Shown: positions 58,973-64,000 of the stretch, piece by piece | Numbering within the stretch: the stretch's first letter is position 1 | Layout: each line of letters opens with the position of its first letter | Assembly: GCA_028641055.1 (NCBI GenBank) | Contig: CM054060.1 | Span: 310,358,949-310,422,948 of the forward strand | Direction of reading: 5' to 3' | DNA: 64,000 bases | DNA from: Alopecurus myosuroides | Taxonomy: Eukaryota > Streptophyta > Magnoliopsida > Poales > Poaceae | Made by a program: the position numbers and the translations under genes | The notes under the pieces: generated by a model | The model's database searches: none | What the model saw: only the letters and a program-made list of their open reading frames with translations | What the model was told of the DNA's origin: nothing

Positions 58973-61090
58973 ATGGCGGAAGGAGGCGGGGGGAGAGGGA
59001 AGGGCAAGAACAGGAGCGGGAGAAACTCCAACAACAATTCCGGCGGGAACTGGCAGCCAAATGATTTCGGTAATCATCCACCGGTTCAACAACAGCAGCA
59101 GCAGCAGATGCAGTTCCCGTTTGGCTACGGCTTCCCCAACGGCCCTCAGCAATGGGGTCCTTTCCCAAATCAGCAGTTCCCCGGAGCGTTCCCCCCCTTG
59201 GGCTGGGGCACAACCCTGGATGCCCCCCCGGAGCAAGGACATGTCCAGCAGACTGGCCCCGGTGTGCAATTCCCCTCCGGCCCTGTCCCTGCTCCCCCTC
59301 AAGGTAACCTAAGTCAAGTAGCGCAGAAGGGTGAGTAGCAGAGAAAGAACCTAGCTCAGCAGAAGAAGAAAGAAGCCCGCCCATCTGCTCCCCCGAATTC
59401 AGGCCTCAACTCGTATGCCCCCACGGTCTGTCTGGGTTGCGGCGAGCCAGGCCATGCCAAGGCTGACTGTCACAAGCCTGCATCTTGCTTCATCTGCAGG
59501 ATGCTGACCCACCCAGTGGAGGAGTGCCCTCAGAAGAAGAAACCACACACGATGGCAAGATACGTGGGCAGCGCTGCCAGTGGCCTAGGATTCTTCAGCA
59601 TTGACACCTCTGACGTTAGTGATCAGCAGCTGGGTGTTCTCAAGAACATTGGTCTAGTCGTTATTGATGGTGACATTGACAAAGAAGACCTGGCCAAGGA
59701 ATTCTCCAACATCTACAAAACAAACTGGCCGTGGCAGATTAGGAAGCTCACTGCCTAGTCCTTTTTGGTAAAGTTCCCCCCTGAAATCCCAGTTGAAACG
59801 GTAGCTACCTACCCCTGCTTTGGTCTTGCTAGAGAGGATGTTTTAGTTAGAGTGTTTCTTGGGATGGTGAAGTTCAACATCTTTCTGAAGCTGAGGTAGT
59901 GTGGATCCAGCTTAGAGGCCTCAATCCTAAGTGGTGTAGATGGGACATCCTAGACTCCCTCACTTCTGTCTTTGGAGTCCTGCTAGATGTAGACTGGGCA
60001 TTCTCAATGAAGGACATCTCGGAGTGTGTGAGAGTCAAGATTTATTGCAAAGACAGCTTGAAGATTCATGCTGAGAGAACCTTTGAGCTGAATAGGAAAT
60101 TTTACCTTGTCAAAGTAGCTGTTGAGCCTGCTGTTTCTAGTCAGTCATCTTCTACTGGAGGTGGTGGAGGGCTCACTTCCATTCCAGCTGCAAGTATGGA
60201 TACAGATGGGGGTACTGCTGACAAGTCAAGTACAGGTAGTCTCGTGGACAAAAGCTCTAAGGCTCTCCCTACCCCATCTGCAAACCTCCCTTCTTCCAGC
60301 ACAGGAACCAGCAGTGTCAGGACTGTTCCTTCCCACGAGCAGGCTGCCTCACCCACTTCTATGCTCAGTGATACGGTCCCTGATACCCTGTCTGAGACAA
60401 GGAAGAACTTGCTGGCTCTAATCACAGCAGAGCAGGCAAATGAAGATCAATGCTTCCAGTTGCTCAGGGATATGGAGCTTGTGGATGAGGATGGGCAGTT
60501 CGTCTATGATCAAGCTGAGAGCGTTCCTCAAGACCTCGTTCCTGACGCACCAACCTCTGACGCACATGTGGATATGCTGCTAAACAAGCCCCCCCTCCAA
60601 ATGGGGTCCTGTCCACGGTACTAGGCACAGCTCCAGGATTAACAATCAGGGGAAGAGTATGCTAGAATTGGCCCAGGAGCAACAGAAAATCAAAAACCTG
60701 GAGAAGGCCCCTACTCGCTTACCCAAAGGTACAAAAACGCCGTCCTTCTCCCTGTTTAATGAGTCACATTTCCAAGCAGTAGCTGAAACCATTAGCGTCA
60801 CCTTGAGTGATCCCACTAGCGAGGTTTTTTCTTCTCTGCATGTTAGCTTTGGGGAGCCTACAGCCCCTCCTCAACCACATTTGTCTGCTATCCCCTGCAG
60901 CAAAAATGTGGCAGGAAAAAGTAGCCCTAGTAAACCTTTTACTCCTAGGTGTAAGAACCACCCTGTAGAAGATATCCCTGTTAATTTTGATCCTCTAGAT
61001 GCTCTTTGTGATGATCTAGATGAGGGGATGTGGACTAAAGTAGGTAAATCTTTTCGGGGCAAGCACTCCAGGAAAATGAGTGCTAAATGA
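58973..61090 (+). pseudogene. LINE B ORF1: CCHC-knuckle RNA-binding protein, frameshifted
   Basis: The likely start is the ATG at 58973 (MAEGGGGRGKGKN), within an open frame that also has an ATG at 58823. The N-terminal part is Gly/Asn/Gln/Pro-rich and includes a Gln run. Two CX2CX4HX4C knuckles lie at about 59429-59528. A DUF4283-like fold with WIQLRGLNPKW is at about 59880-60125, followed by a Ser/Thr-rich linker and a conserved tail ending at TGA 61088-61090. Damage: TAG at 59336-59338, TAG at 59756-59758, a frame change at about 59850, and another at the C7 run near 60590-60600. The protein would bind LINE RNA and chaperone target-primed reverse transcription. Confidence 0.82.
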
Positions 61091-64000
61091 ATTGCCTAAA
61101 TTGCAACATTAGAGGCATCACTGCCCCTGGGAGGAAAACTCTAATAATAGACACTATTCATCGTGTTCGAGCTTCTATTGTTTGCTTCCAGGAAACAAAA
61201 AAGGAGACTCTCTCTGATTCCTTCCTTAGGTCCCTAGTAGGGAACATGAACTTTGCCTGGAACACCCTACCTGCTGTAGGTTCTGCAGGGGGTATACTAG
61301 TAGGTGTGGATACTGAGATCTTTGATGTCATTTCTTGGAAAACTAGAGATTTCTCTGTAGCTTGTTCTTTGTTATTTAAACCTAAAGGCATTCTTTTAAA
61401 TGTAGTCTCTGTCTATGGTTCCCCCTATGAGGAAGGCAAAGATGCTTTCATTTCTGAACTTCACTCGATCCTGTTAGAGACTACAGGCCCCCTTTTAATA
61501 GGTGGGGATTTCAATCTAGTTAGATTCCAGTCAGATAAGAGCAATGGAGTGGTTGACCATAAATGGTGTGAGAAATTTAATGCCTGGGTGGAAATCTGGG
61601 GGCTTATAGAAATTAAGCCGCCCAACAGAAAATACACCTGGACAAACAACCAGGCCAACTCCATTATGTCTGTGCTGGATAGGACTTTCTGCAATACTGA
61701 ACTAGAGGCGACTTTTCCTTTAGCCACTAGCCAAGCCTTGCCTAGACTAGGGAGTGATCATACTCCCATTTTCTGGGACTCTGGGCTCACTTTTAGGCCA
61801 CCCACTACTAGCTATAGATTTGAAAAGTGGTGTCTTCTTAGGACTGACTTTAAAAACCTAGTGGAGAAGATCTGGTCTGAACCTGCCATAGGTCTAACAG
61901 CTTTAGACAAGTGGCAGTTCAAGGTCAGGAAATTTAGGAGGATCACAAAAGGCTGGAGTAAGAACATTGAAGCAGAATTAAGAAAACACAAAGCTGCTCT
62001 CATGAGTGAGTATGACTATCTTGACATTAAAGCTGAAACTGAAGAGCTGTCAGTAGAAGAGAAGGACATGCTCAGCAGTATTAATGTCGAGATGCAGAAG
62101 CTCTGGCTTAAAGAAGAAACAAAAGCCAAGCAGCGAGCTAGAGATAGAGATATCACTGAGGGAGATAGGAGCACTGCATACTTCCATGCTATAGCCAACC
62201 AGCGTAGGAGAAAGACCTTTATCCAATCTCTTGAAGGTCCCAGTGGGGAAGTCACTGAAACTCAAGATATACTTAAGGTGGCCTCTGACTTCTATAAGAA
62301 CCTCTTCGCTAGAGAAGAGAGATTAGGGTGTAGTCTTAGTACTGATTTCTTCTCTAATGATGAGAAAGTCTCCCCCGAGGAAAACTTCTTTCTCCAATCC
62401 CCCTTCACTGAGTCTGAAGTCAAGAAAGCTGTCTTTGACTCCTACTCAGATGGGGCTCCATGTCCAGATGGGCTGGGCTTTATCTTTTATCAGCAATTTG
62501 GGGATCTCATCAAGAGTGATCTCCTCAACCTTTTTCAAGATTTCCATGCTGGCACCCTAGATATTAAAAGGCTGAATTTTGCTATTCTTACCCTGATCCC
62601 AAAAGAGCCAGATGCTAGGACTATGAAAAAGTTCAGGCCTATTAGCCTCCTTAACTGTAGTTTTAAAATTTTCACTAAAGTGCTTACCAATAGACTCTCC
62701 TCTCTCCTTCACAGGCTGATTTCTAGTAACCAATCTGCTTTTGTGAAGGGTAGGTTTATTTTAGAAAGCGTAGCTACTGCTCATGAAATTGTACACTCTG
62801 TTCATAGCTCTAAAGAGCAAGGTCTTATTCTCAAGCTAGACTATGAGAAGGCCTTTGATAATGTTAACCTGGACTTCCTTGAGGAACTCATTCAGTATAG
62901 GGGTTTCAGTCCCTCCTGGATCAAATTAGTCATGGGTACTGTCCGGGGTGGTTCAGTTGGTGTTAGAGTCAACTTAGTGGAAGGCCCTTTCTTCAAAACA
63001 GGAAAAGGGCTTCGTCAGGGAGACCCCCTGTCTCCCCTCCTTTTCAACCTGGTAGTAGATGTAGTTACTAGGATGATGAAAAAGGCTACCTCTGTCAGCC
63101 TAATTCAAGGCCTCTGCCCTGATGCAATGCCTGGAGGTGTCATTTGCCTCCAGTACGCTGACGACACCATCCTTTTCCTTCAAAATGACCTAGTGAAAGC
63201 TACTAATCTCAAAATCATCCTGTCCTGCTTTGAGCAAGTATCAGGTATGAAAATCAACTACTCTAAGAGTGAGCTGATCCCAATTGGGTTGGAAGATGCT
63301 GAGTCTGCCCCCTTTGTGGATGTGTTGGGATGTAAAATTGGCTCCTTCCCTATTAAATACCTAGGAATTCCTCTTCATTATGACAAGCTTAGAAGAGAAG
63401 ACGTCCAACCCCTCATAGACAAAATCCTTGCCCGTATGGCAGGATGGAGGGGCAAGCTTCTGTCCTACGCAGGTCGTATCCTGCTCATTAAAACTTGCTT
63501 AGCTAGTATCCCCTCTTACCTGCTCTCCTTTTTCAAGTTCCCCAAGTGGGCGCTAGACCTAATAAACACGCAGATGGCTCACTGCCTCTGGAGTGATTTT
63601 GAGGGGAATAGGAAGCTGCACCTAGCCAACTGGGCTCTGGTCTGCTTGAAGAAGGACTTCGGGGGTCTAGGCATTCCAAACCTCAAAGAGGTCAACTTCT
63701 GTCTGCTTGGATCATGGCTTAAGCGATATATCCAAGACGAAGGGAAGCTGTGGAAAACTATCATTGATCACATGTACAACACTGCCTCCCCAAACATTTT
63801 CACCTGTAACCCACCCAACCCCTCCCGTTTCTGGAAAGGGGTGCTAGAGGTGGTGAAATCCATCAAGTTTGGATACAGATGGGTTGTTGGGGACGGTAGG
63901 AAGATTAGGCTGTGGGAGGACAACTGGTTCGGCAGTTCCCCGCTAGCTGTCCTCTTTTGGGATGTCTACACCATCTGCAATGAGAAAAGAATTACTCTAG
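61087..64000 (+). CDS. LINE B ORF2: endonuclease-reverse transcriptase, intact as far as the window shows
   Basis: I read every codon from the ATG at 61087 to 64000 and found no stop: 971 codons, with the C-terminus beyond the window. A TAA lies directly upstream in the same frame (61084-61086). APE-type endonuclease motifs: NIRG near residue 7, the QETK Glu at residue 36, the GGDFN Asp at residue 141, and SDH with Asp 224 and His 225. Reverse transcriptase: PDG near residue 460, FRPISLLN, the motif A Asp at residue 585 (KLDYEKAFD), RQGDPLSP at about residue 643, and YADD at residue 690. The region after residue 780 is the thumb and connection typical of plant L1 ORF2, leading to a zf-RVT region off the window. 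It nicks DNA and copies LINE RNA at the nick. Its ATG overlaps the ORF1 stop, so translation is probably coupled to ORF1. Confidence 0.93.
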   Translation, partial: MNCLNCNIRGITAPGRKTLIIDTIHRVRASIVCFQETKKETLSDSFLRSLVGNMNFAWNTLPAVGSAGGILVGVDTEIFDVISWKTRDFSVACSLLFKPKGILLNVVSVYGSPYEEGKDAFISELHSILLETTGPLLIGGDFNLVRFQSDKSNGVVDHKWCEKFNAWVEIWGLIEIKPPNRKYTWTNNQANSIMSVLDRTFCNTELEATFPLATSQALPRLGSDHTPIFWDSGLTFRPPTTSYRFEKWCLLRTDFKNLVEKIWSEPAIGLTALDKWQFKVRKFRRITKGWSKNIEAELRKHKAALMSEYDYLDIKAETEELSVEEKDMLSSINVEMQKLWLKEETKAKQRARDRDITEGDRSTAYFHAIANQRRRKTFIQSLEGPSGEVTETQDILKVASDFYKNLFAREERLGCSLSTDFFSNDEKVSPEENFFLQSPFTESEVKKAVFDSYSDGAPCPDGLGFIFYQQFGDLIKSDLLNLFQDFHAGTLDIKRLNFAILTLIPKEPDARTMKKFRPISLLNCSFKIFTKVLTNRLSSLLHRLISSNQSAFVKGRFILESVATAHEIVHSVHSSKEQGLILKLDYEKAFDNVNLDFLEELIQYRGFSPSWIKLVMGTVRGGSVGVRVNLVEGPFFKTGKGLRQGDPLSPLLFNLVVDVVTRMMKKATSVSLIQGLCPDAMPGGVICLQYADDTILFLQNDLVKATNLKIILSCFEQVSGMKINYSKSELIPIGLEDAESAPFVDVLGCKIGSFPIKYLGIPLHYDKLRREDVQPLIDKILARMAGWRGKLLSYAGRILLIKTCLASIPSYLLSFFKFPKWALDLINTQMAHCLWSDFEGNRKLHLANWALVCLKKDFGGLGIPNLKEVNFCLLGSWLKRYIQDEGKLWKTIIDHMYNTASPNIFTCNPPNPSRFWKGVLEVVKSIKFGYRWVVGDGRKIRLWEDNWFGSSPLAVLFWDVYTICNEKRITL

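Larger units (their letters stand above)
57691..64000 (+). mobile_element. LINE B: L1-type LINE, 3' end off the window
   Basis: A GC-rich leader (about 57691-58970) is followed by a damaged ORF1 with two CCHC knuckles and an ORF2 that is open to the window edge. ORF1 and ORF2 overlap as ATGA at 61087-61090. The 5' boundary is not precisely known. It belongs to a different family from LINE A: ORF1 is unrelated in composition and ORF2 is diverged. Confidence 0.88.

Noticed and set aside
58000..59384. Minus-strand ORFs opposite the LINE B leader and ORF1
   Set aside because: Shadows of the GC-rich plus strand; the plus frames carry the recognisable LINE motifs.
1..64000. CRISPR arrays, bacterial operons or host genes
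   Set aside because: No regularly spaced direct repeats of CRISPR type, no operon-like gene runs, and all recognisable proteins belong to retroelements.

Overview
The window is plant repeat DNA, almost certainly from a Triticeae grass (wheat, barley, rye or Aegilops type). It is built entirely of nested transposable elements. I see no host gene and no prokaryotic gene. The grass assignment rests on BARE/Angela-like Ty1-copia LTRs with the AAGTGGGAGA polypurine tract, Athila-lineage Ty3-gypsy LTRs starting TGATACGTC with tRNA-Asp-type primer sites, a Stowaway MITE with CTCCCTCCGTTCC ends, a Cassandra-like LTR carrying a 5S rRNA domain, and plant L1-type LINEs with CCHC-knuckle ORF1 proteins.

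Layout. 1-6489: LINE A (+), cut by the window edge; ORF1 is open and ORF2 is broken by three in-frame stops. 6490-11316: non-coding LTR-like repeat. 11317-43649: a Ty1-copia element on the minus strand (copia 1) whose 3' LTR is split by two insertions. One is LARD1 (11870-21634), with 4.6-kb LTRs and only a 499-bp interior. The other is gypsy 1 (22639-41333, TSD CATTA), which carries gag, protease and an extra ORF but no reverse transcriptase or integrase. Gypsy 1 is itself interrupted by LARD2 (29291-38354, TSD CATTG), a relative of LARD1 arranged as LTR-interior-LTR-partial interior-LTR stub. A Stowaway MITE sits in copia 1 at 41515-41636. 43650-51319: gypsy 2 (-), gag and protease only, with a mismatched LTR pair. 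51320-51745: LTR fragment. 51746-55164: copia 2 (-), 5' LTR and leader only. 55208-55496: Cassandra-like solo LTR. 57090-57500: 5'-truncated LINE tail. From about 57690 to the end: LINE B (+), with a damaged ORF1 and an ORF2 that stays open for 971 codons to the window edge.

The insertion order can be read from the target-site duplications: copia 1 first, then LARD1 and gypsy 1 into its LTR, then LARD2 into gypsy 1. LARD2 is very young, since its two full LTRs differ at only three positions I could find by eye. Only LINE B ORF2 still looks able to encode an intact enzyme over the part visible here.

The most unusual system is the LARD1/LARD2 family. It has giant LTRs, a roughly 0.5-kb interior with an initiator-Met primer site but no polypurine tract next to the 3' LTR, and a 16-bp motif present three times at conserved spacing, the last copy touching the 3' LTR. 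Each full LTR also holds a compact pol III-like module (A box, B box, T-run). LARD2 adds a tandem, recombined structure.
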